NCBI GenBank assembly: GCA_949592205.1
Contig: CATIUR010000001.1
Span: forward strand, 64,622,559-64,686,558
Length of the DNA stretch: 64,000 nucleotides
Source: Helichrysum umbraculigerum
Taxonomy: Eukaryota > Streptophyta > Magnoliopsida > Asterales > Asteraceae
Direction: 5' to 3'
Shown here: piece after piece, positions 32,792 through 43,470 of the stretch
Layout of the letters: each line of letters starts with the position of its first letter
Numbering within the stretch: position 1 is the stretch's first letter
Position numbers and translations under genes: made by a program
The notes under the pieces: model-generated
What the model was told of the DNA's origin: nothing
Databases searched by the model: none
Seen by the model: the letters and a program-made list of their open reading frames with translations, nothing else

Positions 32792-34663
32792 TATAACGCC
32801 CCTCATTTAATACAACAATATAATATTAAGTCTGGCGGAAGCGACTACTTGAAATACATATTCTATTAAAACCTGCTAGAAATTTTCGTAACCCTTTGTA
32901 CAATATGTTTAACTACTAAACAACCATAATTAACATGTTTACAAACCAGGGGCATTATATACTATAAAACATTATTTATTACAAACTAGATCAGAGTTGC
33001 AAGTTTCAAACATTCCCAGCATCAAAACATCCTTCCTGACTACCCACATAATATACATCACCTGCAGGAAGTAAATTGAGGGATTAGCATGAAGCTAAGT
33101 GAATGAATAATCAACTACAATTCAATTTAGCTAGCAATCTGTTCACAATCAATAATGCAACAAATATCGTCAAGAGGAACGGTGGTTCCTAAGGACCCTG
33201 TGCCGGGTGGCCCCATCAGAACGCTTACATCAACTGTAGGCCAAAACAGTGATTAACCGCTAACTAAATGCTAATCTCCATCAACACATGTACGCAACCC
33301 TGTGTTGACCAACATTAGCAATCAAGTCCAACCAACAATCTAGTTGACCTCTGGATTATACATTTCAATTCAATGTTCAACAAACAACCAATCAAATGGC
33401 ATATCATTTCAAGGTTAACATACTATCAATAGTAATCCTATAATTACTGATTGAAATCAAACTGACACAACCAAATCAAACTGTGAGTTTCAAATCCACT
33501 CACCTGATTATCTCGTTTCACTTACTCAGCTGTCTTATCTCGCTGAGCTCTTTGTTTATCTGAGAATCAACAATCAGGTAGAAGTTAGAAATCAAGATCG
33601 TAACACTTGAATCACGTCAATTTAAATCATTAGGAACTTAACTCAATTAACATTACAAATATCATAAGTTCCTAAATACAACAACTATCATGTATTATTA
33701 TACTAATAAGTACAATTTACATTGCAAACAACAAGTTAGAACAAGTCTTAAAAGTTAAACAAAACATTTGCTGAAACACACCCCAAGCCGCCGGCTTCAC
33801 TAGGGAAGCCGCCGGCTTCCACCTACAACCCGCCGGCTCACATTCTCCAGCCACCGGGTGAATTAAATTGGGTGGTAACAGAACTTAATCGCGTTTTAAA
33901 GGCTATAGGAGCCGCCGGGTACGGGTTTTACCCGCCGGGTTCTCGGTTTAGGCACATTACCCGCCGGGTACAGGTGAAACCCACCGGGTTCACCCCCTGC
34001 ACCAGCAAACCCCCAACAGCTCCAAAACCCTGTTCGAACTAAATTTCTAAAATTCATCAAAACCAGTTCTATGATCACTTTAGACATAACAATTAGTCAC
34101 TATAACATGTACTATCATATAGTATCAAATCCCAAACATCAAAATCCTCATACAACATCAACTATCATTATCTAGTTAAGTTAATTCAATTCACTTACCA
34201 CTTAGAAATAGGAACAAGATGATGGTGATGATTAACTAGCTAGGATCAAGATCAAAATCACCTCAAGATCACTATTTGGAATTGATTTCAAGATTTCTAG
34301 CTTGTAGGTTCAAGGGTTTTAAAGGGTTTTAGGGTTTTGTTTCTAAAAATGGAAAGTAAAGAAACTTTCCTAAAAAGGAAACTATATAAGTCGGCTCACT
34401 TTTAACCCCGACCCGTATCCGCTTAAAACTAGTCCCCTTTTAATCTAATGTCTGGAACCTAAAAACCATTTGCGAGAAACTTCTTTTATTGCACCGTCGA
34501 CTATAGTAAATTAAAACAATCAATAATTTACTAAGCACAATAAGTCCTGAGGCTTATTTAACTAAGTTTCGCAAATAAACAAATAATATCAAATAATTTC
34601 CAATACAATAAAATATATTGATTTAAAATTAGAAATTACCAGACCAGAAGAGAGGATGTTACA
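32792..34663 (-). repeat. 5' LTR of the young chromovirus
   Basis: 1872 bp. Differences from the 3' LTR noted by eye include GGATCAG/AGATCAG, AGCACGA/AGCATGA, TAAATAAA/TAAACAAA, AATTTGG/AATTGGG, GCTGTAG/GCTATAG and TTAATTT/TTGATTT. Confidence 0.93.
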
Positions 34664-34668
34664 CTTTG
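34664..34668. repeat. Target-site duplication CTTTG (right)
   Basis: Partner of 26184-26188. Confidence 0.92.
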
Positions 34669-34737
34669 TGCTTGTGATTATTGATTAGTAACACCCAAAA
34701 CTCGCTTCCGCAAACTGTTAAATTTGGGGGTGTTACA

Positions 34738-34742
34738 TCGAG
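34738..34742. repeat. Target-site duplication TCGAG (right)
   Basis: Partner of 23050-23054. Confidence 0.9.
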
Positions 34743-34950
34743 AGTTGCAAAGTATGCCAAAAAGGTTTGATCAGCTTTATGTTTAAGTATAGTTAATTTT
34801 TGTTGATACTTACTTTCTGAAAAAATTTATCTAATTTGAAGGAAGTGACTTTCTGCAGAAGATACTCTAAGCACCCAAAACAAGTTTTCAAAAACTATTT
34901 TCCAAATGAGGTTTGCTTGAGGACAAGCAAAAACTTACGTGTGGGATATT
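34743..34950 (+). other. End of internal region with polypurine tract, Athila-type element
   Basis: Continues the 3' region that stopped at 23054. It ends in GCTTGAGGACAAGCAAAAAC then TTACGTGTGGGATATT (34911-34950), immediately before the LTR start TGATGTATAGC. This is the same block as at 13922-13957 and 40305-40337. Confidence 0.8.
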
Positions 34951-35447
34951 TGATGTATAGCAAAAAGTAACATTTTTACATGCGTTATTTGTCCCATATT
35001 TAGCTCTTTTCTAACAAATACATCTTAAAATCATCATTATTAACCAACTTTTGTCAGAAAGGTATAATCTTGTCGGTCCTTTGAAAATCAAGTAAAAAGG
35101 ACAAAAAACTGACCTAAATAGGCACTATACTGAGCCTAACCCTAATTCCACTATAAACTCCATACCAAGGCCTCACAACTATCTTATTTTGTAGCCATGG
35201 AGATTACTAGAACGTGGATATAAGGATTGCTCAGATTGCATCAAGGATGAGACAGATAAGCTACAAACATGATCACCGAAGACTACGAGACGTATTCTGG
35301 ACACGCCTGGGCTCCACACCTCCAATTCCTACCAAATTGGCATCATTAGAAACATAACAGAATTACGAGACCATAGGTGAAAGAATCAATTTAAACAGAC
35401 GTGAAACGAAGAAGATACGGCCTTCCGAAGCAACGTGAAAAGTCAAA

Positions 35448-35600
35448 AACAACACACGGGGCAGCACACGGCCTGCCACAAGCCGTGTCCGGCCCTAGAG
35501 AGGCCGTGTACGGCCTTAAACAAGCCATGTACGGCCCTGTCTAGGCCGTGTACGGCCCTGTCTATGCCGTGTACGGCCTCTGCCCCCCACCCGTGTGTTC
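35448..35600 (+). repeat. LTR word array, GGCCGTGTACGGCC type
   Basis: Seven or more words (GCCGTGTACGGCC, AGCCATGTACGGCCC, AGCCGTGTCCGGCCC and variants) separated by 4-8 bp such as CTGTCTA. Each word is close to a perfect palindrome. Located about 490 bp into U3, ending about 65 bp before the TATA box. Confidence 0.88.
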
Positions 35601-35665
35601 TCGTTTTGCTTCGTTTATTTGTACGTGCAAGCTTGTGGACTTGTACTCTTGATTCCTTGGATGCC

Positions 35666-35673
35666 TATAAATA
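35666..35673 (+). promoter_or_regulatory. TATA box of Athila-type LTR
   Basis: TATAAATA in the context GATGCCTATAAATAGAG, followed by a CT-rich leader. Confidence 0.75.
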
Positions 35674-36367
35674 GAGAGCTCCTCATTCTCATTTCACACA
35701 CCTCCATAACACAATTTCACCCACATTTCATTTCCCACTTTCTCTCTCTAGGTAGTTTCTCTCTCTAGATTAGTTTAGGTTAGTTCTCTCTCTGGGGAAG
35801 GTAGCTGTAGCTTGGGAATTTTATTGTAAAGAAGTTTTCAAGACTCTGGCTTGTACTACTCAGTGTTACACTGCTTAAATACTGGTACTTACTTATTCCT
35901 TTACTTACAGTTATTATGTTTTGTTTGCATGATATATTTGTTTGTCCTGCGAATATTGCCATGCTATTTACGTAGTTTGATACTATGATCGTTGAAATGT
36001 GGATATTAGGATTATGGATGATATATAATTCATATTTAACATGATATGATTGGTGATTGTTTTGTTGTATATCTGGTTGAGTTTTACATGAATATAGACT
36101 TAATCAAGTTTCCACCCTTTCCAGTCTTTCACGTGACTATTGCCTTAGGATAGGATCTGATCAACCCTAATACTACGTAGATATAGTTATCTCATATTAT
36201 AGTATGAAGCTATGAATATTCCATAAACCGGCACAGTACTTCGTATAGCGTTGGAAACACCTCGTGTGGAGTACAAATACGTGGAAGCTAAGGAACTGCC
36301 GTAGGTCTATCTCATCGTGGAATACCTAGAAGTCACCCTTTTAGAATATGGGTCTAGGAACAATAAA

Positions 36368-36685
36368 GCTGTGCAAATGCTCGCTGCACTGTACACGGTT
36401 AGTACACCAAGGTTAAATACAGCTGTGGAAATGCTTGCTCCACCGTACACGGTTAGTACACCAAGGTTAAATACAGCTGTGGAAATGCTTGCTGCACCAT
36501 ACACCGTTAGTACACCAAGGTTAACATACAACTATGGAACTATTTTAATGTACAAAACACCGTTAGTATGCCTTGAGTCTAGAACACTGTGGATATGCCA
36601 AATGCACTGTACACCGTGAGTATACCTGGAGTCTGGAACACTGTGGATATGCCAATTGCACTGTACACCGTGAGTATTCCTAGGG
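36368..36685 (+). repeat. 54-bp tandem repeat within LTR, plus related 60-bp repeat
   Basis: Copies begin at 36368, 36422 and 36476 (period 54), each with GCTGTGGAAATGCTTGCTGC then ACGGTTAGTACACCAAGG. A degenerate fourth copy follows. Two longer related units (ACTGTGGATATGCCAA, then GTACACCGTGAGTAT) run to 36685. The repeats are open in both directions, which explains the short mirror ORFs here. Confidence 0.85.
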
Positions 36686-36849
36686 ATGAACGCCTGATAG
36701 CAAAGGAGGGTCTAATTCATGATGGAGTTAATTGTGCTTAAACCTGATATAAAAGAGTTCTGGAAAGAAAGCAAGTATTCAGCTGTAATACAAGATGCTT
36801 AAAACGCTTAACTCAACATAACCGACAGCTGAACATACATAGCATACAC

Positions 36850-39239
36850 TGTACACCGTCACCAAATCGTAACTGTAATTCAAACCATAAAAACACATTT
36901 TGGTGTTAAGAGTTATTTCAAATATTAATTGACATCGAAACATTCATTTTTTAATTGTGAATCTAACGCAAAAAGAATCATCGCAAATGGATGTGTAATG
37001 AAAAGATACAAATCAAAACGATAAAAGTTGAGTTTTTTTGCGAGGCTTCACTGTTTGGGCCATAACTCCCTCATCCGGACTCCAAATGACTTGAATCCAA
37101 ATCCCACGGTTTCTAAACTCAAAGGAGTACAACATATCCTAAAATTAGCCCATAACTCATTGTAAAAGTTGGCCAAGAGGAGAAGTAAGGAGCAAGAAAA
37201 ATATTTTGTTTCACAATTTAAACCTATCTAGTCATTCTCTTATCCAAAACCCTAAAACCTATTTCCTTTCACCCTACATCCGACTTCCAGCCCCTTTAGT
37301 CGAAATTTATCATCAATTTTCATCAAATAAATCAAGGGTTGAATCCCTTAATTCAATCTATCAACCAAAATCATTCATTCGCGTGTTCGTGGGTAAGTTT
37401 TCGGTAATTATTCATACAAATCTTGATGTTTTCAGTCATATTCAATTTATTACTCATATAAAATAAATTATTACAGATCCTAAGGAAAATCATGCTTGTG
37501 TATTCGTTGATCATTGGAAATCTCGCTTTAATGCGCATAATCGTACGTATTTTCAATCTATTTCAATTTGATTCTATTATTTCGATTAAATCCATTGTTA
37601 TCCGATCTTGATGTGATCCTTTGGGGTCTGTAGGACTAGGATATAGATTAGATTTGATGGTGGGTTGTGGAATTGGTTAGGGATCGTTAGAACGCTCGAT
37701 TAATTGTCGTTATGAAAAACTGATTTTCTGGACAGATTCAATAGCTTGTTTGTGGGAGTTGTAACTACGTCAAATCTTAATGTTTTTGAACGAATTTTGC
37801 TTCTAAGATTAAGTTCAACGAAATAGATTTCTTTTCCAATTGGGTTCGAGTCGATTCGTTGAGTTTTTGTTGGTCAAATTAATATTTTGGTGCAAAAGGT
37901 CAAACCTGAGTTTTCGACTATTAATTTTACTCAACTTTGAAAAATTGAAACGTGTTATTGGTTTGAGTTTTTGATCTCAAAATTTTACTGTAACTATTTT
38001 AAAGTGTCTACTATCACATATAAAAATATTATAATTTTTAAAATTTCTTAAGTATTAAATCTTTTATAAAGAATTTTAAACATAAACTTTTTCAAGACTT
38101 ACTATTTTGGGAAATTTCTAAAAATAGTAAGATTTTGAGATAAATTCTGAAATAAATACTGGAGTTTTTAAACATCTTATATAGTCATTATCTAGAGTTT
38201 TTTTGGTTAAATAAAATCGTTTGAATGTGTTTTAGTGAACATCAAGTGAGGTTATAAATCTGGACAGAATTTGTCTTCTTTAAACTTTGGTCAAACGAAT
38301 TGTGTAAAGTCAAAAGAGTAGGAATTGAGAATCGAAAGAGTGTATGTTTGGTTGTGAGAAGGTAACTAAGGGATGTTAGAAACGCATCGAGATAGGATAG
38401 AAAAGGTGGGGCAAAGGCCTTGACTCCATTGTAATCTATATTGTTATTTGTGAACAGTGTGACTATTGGTGGGAGTTAAACGCTTGCTCGATAAGGTGAG
38501 TTTTGTGGCCCCATTTTCTTTACTTATTTTCCATTGGGGGAAAAGAATGCTCAAACTAATTTCGAACTGTTTTCTTATGCCGTGTAAACTATCTGATTTT
38601 ATGATTTGGACATTATGGTTGAGTAAGTGACATGCTGATTGTTGTGGACTGATTGCTGATTGTTCGGATGAGTCTTGTGTCTTGGGGACCATGACAACAC
38701 TTCATATTTCTTACTAATACGGATATGATTATTTATAGTACTATCGGACGACGGTCCCACTCTTGTGATAGATACGTTATCCTTGAGTGAATATTATCCA
38801 GGTTCGGAACGAATTGCTTATGGTGATGAATTGGTTATTTTATGTGCTTATTTCATATCATATGTCCTACTTACTGATTAACACAGAAAATTGTATTCTT
38901 TGTGTATGTGTCTTATTAAACCTGCTTAACTCACCAACCTACGTGTTGACCTTTTCGAGCATTACTTTTCAGGTTGTGCTAGCTCAAGTAAGATCTCAAG
39001 TGAGGGCAATGGACGTAGTGGACTATAGGCGTTGGTTAGAGTAGAGATTTAGTGTTGCATATTTGTATCATATTTCGAATTCAAATTGTACTGTGAACGT
39101 TCGAGACACATATCATAAATGTGTCGAGATATGTCACAACACCTTAATGAATGCATTTTAGTAGTTCTCTTATATATTAATGTGTTGTGATTCGATCAAT
39201 GTTGTGCCTCGTTGTTTACGCTTTGGACGGGGTGTGACA
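36850..39239 (+). mobile_element. 5'-truncated or solo LTR of Ty3 type
   Basis: About 2.3 kb without coding sequence, ending GGACGGGGTGTGACA (39239), a typical Ty3 LTR 3' end. Beyond it Athila 3' sequence begins abruptly. Internal landmarks match the solo LTR at 23055, for example CTCACCAACC...TTTTCAG at about 38930-38972 against CACCAACCTTTTGG...TTCTCAG at 25927-25968. The left end with TGT could not be found, so truncation is likely. Confidence 0.5.
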
Positions 39240-40337
39240 ATAGGTGCAATTAGAGGATCTCGACATTCTTAGGATTAAAACCCATTTTCCCAAAAAAAGC
39301 CTAACCCTTTCCAACACCTACTTTCACTGTTGATGAATCCCCTAGTAAACCCCTTTAAGCCTAAACCTTTTCGTTTCTTAAACCCCTACTCCACACTCAC
39401 CCTTCAAAACGATCCGGAGTTCTAAGTTTATGAAAACGCTAATCAGTATCTTAGCTGTGCTAGTTTCCATCTCTCCGAATGCCCAAAGTCTACTCGTAAA
39501 ATATCATCAAACACGGTTAGACGAAGGATGTTATACGAAGAATCAAAGACAATGGAACCGAAGTTCAGTCAAGATCTCTAAAACAAAACAAAAAAAAATA
39601 TCGCAAGATTGTTGGCCTTTCTAACGAAAGAGGAATCTGAAAATTAGAATAAAACGAAGCCTGCAGAGCAAAGAAGATCTGGTCAAAGGAAGAAAAAGTC
39701 TCGACAATGAAGTCAGCCATCTCACAGAAGACCAGAATAAGAAGTAAAGCATAGCTTAGCTCCCACGTTTCACCAAAAAAATAGTCACTTTACCATTAGC
39801 GCAGCCTTTCTATTTTCTAAATAAGGTTTTCATAAACGAACAACTCTAGGATTCAACCGACAAACTTCCCGTTTCCCAATACCATACCTTTTAACCCTTA
39901 CTACCAATCACCCCTTTTTCGAATGTCGAAGGATAATTAGTGCCGTCCTCATCTAAGTGGTGGAGATTTGATCTCGATCAAGCTTATGACGATAAATGCT
40001 ACATGACTGGCATTCAAGTAATTTCATTTGGCTAGAATGATAGGTAACCCGATAAACTTAGTGAATTGAGAGACCACCTTGTGAGATAGCCTAGTCGTGT
40101 ACATTCCACATCCCGTGAATTGAAAGTATGCTTAAGATAATCATTTCATATTTATGGAATAAATATCTAATCTATTCTGACAGCCCCGAAGAAATTCTAT
40201 CACTCTCTAGATATATAGTTCTAAAGTATTTAAGATTCTCTCCAAACACATTTTTCCTAAGCAGTAAAAATTTGGTTTACTGGGAGAACGTAGCTAAGGT
40301 TTGCTTGAGGACATGCAAAGTCTAAGTGTGGGATACT
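39240..40337 (+). other. Internal 3' end of a second Athila-type element, with polypurine tract
   Basis: Starts TAGGTGCAATTAGAGGATCT, matching 22117 onwards in the first element, and runs to the polypurine block GCTTGAGGACATGCAAAGTC then TAAGTGTGGGATACT (40303-40337). It is non-coding; the small ORFs are not convincing. All upstream parts of this copy are missing. Confidence 0.7.
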
Positions 40338-41054
40338 TGATAACGCGTAAAAAGTCATATTTTTACATGTGTTATCTTCCATATTTTAACCTATTAACTG
40401 ACATTATTGTGCGAATACAATATAAATATATCATATTTTGTCAACAAGGTTGAAATATAGACGATGCTTCAAGAATCACTAAAAACAGGTGAAAAATGAG
40501 TAAAATAGAGCAAAACAGTGAAAGATGATTCGCTCGCATCTTGATTACCTGTTCGATAAAGTTATACAGCATACTCCTAATCAATATTAAAATGTCAATC
40601 AGGTGATTACGATCGCGTGAGTTCAAGAATAATTTAAAACGGATAAGAAATGTGGAAGTTAGAGCTAAAACAAGAACCGACGAACTACGACCTCGCGCAT
40701 AATGACCAACGGACCTCTGGCCTAATCAATACGAATCTGTGACGTTAACTTCAATCCTTAAACTTCAAGAAATTACAAATACGCCGCCACCAGAATCGGA
40801 TAAAACGGACGAGTAACGAAGAAGTTAGAGCGAAAACAAGTTACGATCACGCGCACGAAGTTGCGATCTCGCACACGAAGACACGAAGTCGCACATACGG
40901 TTGGTCCAGGCCATATACTACCTGGAAAAGGTAGTATACACCTTGGTAGTATACAGCCTAATACAATGGTCAGGCCATATACATCCTTGGAAAAGGTAGT
41001 ATACACCCTAATATAAATGGTCAGGCCATATACACCCTTGGCAAATGTAGTATA
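40338..41054 (+). mobile_element. Athila-type LTR, interrupted after 717 bp
   Basis: Opens TGATAACGCGTAAAAAGTCA after the polypurine tract. It carries a word array at 40905-41054 and is broken inside that array by the LTR starting at 41055. The remainder is not seen in the window. Confidence 0.72.
40905..41054 (+). repeat. LTR word array, AGGCCATATAC / GGTAGTATACACC type
   Basis: Words CAGGCCATATACA three times and GTAGTATACACC or GTAGTATACAGCC four or five times, alternating. Same U3 position as in the other Athila-type LTRs but a different word. Confidence 0.85.
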
Positions 41055-42728
41055 TGTAACACCCACTCTAGAGACCTAGTAATAATTTGGTAAATTCCTG
41101 ACTTTAAATTTTTTGTTTAATGTGTTAGGAATTTTATTTATTTAGTTCGTTATGTTTATTATAAATAAGTAGCTAAAAAGTCGCATGCTTTATTGTGAAT
41201 AGTAAATTATTACTTGTTTTAAATTTTAAAGTTAACGGTAAAATAAAATTGTTGGAATTGTAAATGGTTTTTAAGTTCCAGACAATAGATTTAGAAGGGG
41301 ACCAATTTTAAGTGGATAGGGAGTTGGTTTGGAAATAGGCCGACCTATTTACAACTTTCCCAAAATGGAAAGTTATTTCATTTCTGTGAACTTCAAACAA
41401 CAAAACCAAAAACCTAAGAATCCTAAACAAAGTTTGAAACTAAATTTGGAGTTGTAATCTTGAACTAATTTGCATCGTCATCATCATCTTAATCCATCCT
41501 TCAATTGTAAGTTTTGTTCTAGAAATTTAATTTCACTTGAAAATTTTAGGTTAATGATTTATGTATGAATTTGAAGTTGATATATGATGTTATTGATGCT
41601 ACATGACTATTGTTATTGTTGTTAATTGCTGTTAGAAACAGAGTTTTTGAGTTTTGGTTATAAAATTCGGACATGGGTTTAGAGCTGGTTGTAGGTCGCT
41701 GGAAGAAGGGTTGTACCCGGTGGGTACAACCCTTACCCGATGGGTAGGTTAGCCCAATGGGTAACCCGGCGGGTAAAATCAATCCGGCGGATAGGCCTAG
41801 TGTAAATTATTACCGCGAACTGGACTTTGGTTTTGGGCTTGGGCTTACCCGGCGGGTACCCCCTCTTACCCGGCGGGTACCCGGTTGATTTTGTTGAATT
41901 TTGAATAAAGTTTTAAAATGAAGGTTTTATATTTACAATTAGTCTAATCATGTTCCTAGTGATTTTTGCTTAAGTTGTATGCTTATATTATATAAGTTTT
42001 GTATATGTTTAAGCTATGTAATGCTTATTTGGTTAAGGTTATATCCTTAATGTTAAGTGATACTCAATTTATGAAATGAATACTAATTTCTATTCTGTTG
42101 TATTCTCAGATCAACCGACGACTCAGTAACATATGACTTTTGAGTTTGGAGACTGAGGCTATCAGGTGAGTGGATCTTTAATCCTCAGTGTAATTTAGTT
42201 GTAACATGTTTGGTTACAACGGGTAAACGTACTACTACTGCTTGATAGACTGTTTAGTCTGATATGATGACTATGTGATTATCTGATATATTGCCATTGG
42301 GCACTATGTGTTATTGAGGTCAGCCTGGTGCTGGGCTTAGTGCTATTGTTGATCGATGGAGGGTTCCTTATACATATCGTTAATAGGAACCTTAGTCGTG
42401 TGAGAATAGCATTAAGCTATCGGTTGGTCACTGTATTGGCCTGCAATGATTGTTGAAGGGTTCTTTGAGAAGTTTCCTCTGGAACCGCCGGTCCTCATTG
42501 AGATTATGTGTTTACGAGCCTGTTGTGGTAAACAGGGATATTAATTGTTTACGATTATTTGTTGTAAACGAATTTTGTTATGCTAAGTTGGGCTGTTGAT
42601 TATTTATTCACTCACTTAGCTTTGAGCTAATCCCACCAATTTAATACTTCTTTCAGGTTTTGGTTTTGGATATAACGGGATGGGCAAGAAGCATGATACT
42701 GGATGGAATGTTTGACAACCGGGCGTTA
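41055..42728 (+). mobile_element. LTR of the same family as the young chromovirus
   Basis: Opens TGTAACACCCACTCTAGAGA and ends GGGCGTTAC. No internal genes are attached. Similarities to the LTR at 26189-28060 (in reverse) are the start, a leader with a possible donor near 41508, a word array at the same offset (about 655-830 bp) and a GTTA-type end. An Athila-type element starts 5 bp later, so this is a solo LTR or one broken by that insertion. Confidence 0.7.
41708..41885 (+). repeat. LTR word array, ACCCGGCGGGTA type
   Basis: Seven words: TACCCGGTGGGTACA, TACCCGATGGGTAG, GCCCAATGGGTAA, ACCCGGCGGGTAA, ATCCGGCGGATAG, TACCCGGCGGGTACC and TACCCGGCGGGTACCC. Most are near-perfect palindromes. 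Confidence 0.9.
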
Positions 42729-43227
42729 CTCTGTGATATCGCGTAAAAAGTCACGTTTTTACCACCGATATCTCTCTCGTTCTGGAATAATACTTGGCAT
42801 TTGGACTCAAACAATGCACAAATAAGTGATAATATGCCAAGTAGGTCAAAACAAGGTTGCACGAGAAAAATCAAGCAAAACGAGTGAAAAACGAAGATTC
42901 CACGCACAATTGAAGATTCAAGACATCAAAAAAAGATTTAGAGACAAAGTGCCCACCACTGAGGTTTCTCTTATCCAAGATGTTCGTTTTCAAAATACGA
43001 ATCCAACAGAAGAAGAATCGACAAAAACGGATGAAGAATGAAGATTCTACGTACGCCGGAAGATTCAAAGGATCGTACGAGACATCCAAAGATCAGAGAC
43101 ATATTTTTGGGATTTCTTTTCATCAAAGTCTTAGTTTTTGAAAAACGAATCCAACAAAAAAAGAATCAACACAAACAGACGCATAACGAAGAAAACACGC
43201 ACGAATCAAGAAACGAAGCAAAAGACG

Positions 43228-43315
43228 GCGAACCGGGGCGGCAGCACGCCGGCCGCCGCCGGCCACCACCACACCGCCGCCGGCTGCATGGGTGGCGCCG
43301 CCGGCTGCCACTCAC
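43228..43315 (+). repeat. LTR word array, GCCGCCGGC type
   Basis: Six or so overlapping words (GCCGGCCGCCGCCGGCC, CGCCGCCGGCTGC twice, and CACCGCC variants), the most GC-rich point of the region. Shadow ORFs on both strands arise from it. Confidence 0.85.
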
Positions 43316-43462
43316 CCGTCCCCCTGCCGTTTTTTCGTCCTTGCTCGTACTCGCCTGGTACACGTGCTAGACCTTTTCGCAACTTTAGGGTACATGTGCT
43401 AGCAACTTTTCCACCTTTTGCTAACGTGTGCCCCAAGTTGCTAAAATGAGCCGAATTTCACC

Positions 43463-43470
43463 TATAAATA
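43463..43470 (+). promoter_or_regulatory. TATA box of Athila-type LTR
   Basis: CACCTATAAATAGAG, about 730 bp into the LTR, as in the LTR at 34951. Confidence 0.75.

Larger units (their letters stand above)
26189..34663 (-). mobile_element. Complete young Ty3 chromovirus (Tekay-like), 8.5 kb
   Basis: Two 1872-bp LTRs (26189-28060 and 32792-34663) enclose one intact polyprotein. A tRNA-iMet primer binding site follows the 5' LTR, a polypurine tract precedes the 3' LTR, and CTTTG is duplicated on both sides. The LTRs open TGTAAC and close GTTATA (a worn GTTACA). By eye the LTRs differ at about six positions, near 99.7 % identity. At the commonly used plant rate of 1.3e-8 per site per year that is of the order of 0.1 million years. 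All expected parts are present, so it could be autonomous. Confidence 0.93.
23055..34737 (-). mobile_element. Solo LTR of chromovirus type (3.2 kb), interrupted by a nested element
   Basis: Begins TGTAACAACCCCAAAATTAG (23055) and ends GGGGGTGTTACA (34737), flanked by TCGAG on both sides. Removing the nested 26189-34663 element and one CTTTG leaves about 3.2 kb with LTR ends but no internal genes. Both ends resemble the LTR at 48965-51421: its start TGTAACACCCGCCAAATTAG and its end ACTAATCAATAACAAAGCAC (both in reverse). So this is a solo LTR of that chromovirus family, lying in plus orientation despite the strand code used here for the composite. It carries a long (TA)n run, a CT-rich leader near 23700 and a word array at 24175-24690. 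Confidence 0.85.
34951..36845 (+). mobile_element. 3' LTR of Athila-type element (right end uncertain)
   Basis: Opens TGATGTATAGCAAAAAGTAA right after the polypurine tract. It is homologous to the reversed LTRs at 11484-16799: word array, TATAAATA box, CT-rich leader, and the block GGAAGCTAAGGAACTGCCGT near 36282. It also contains a 54-bp tandem repeat (36368-36685) absent from the others. The distal 500-600 bp could not be aligned, so the boundary near 36845 is a guess. Confidence 0.7.

Noticed and set aside
36307..36619. Mirror ORFs on both strands with VLTVYGAAS / LYTVSTPRL repeats
   Set aside because: A 54-bp tandem repeat is divisible by 3 and stop-free in several frames; no sign of a protein.
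43123..43449. Overlapping ORFs on both strands around 43.2 kb, Gly/Ala/Arg-rich
   Set aside because: Produced by the GCCGCCGGC word array; stop-poor only because it is GC-rich.
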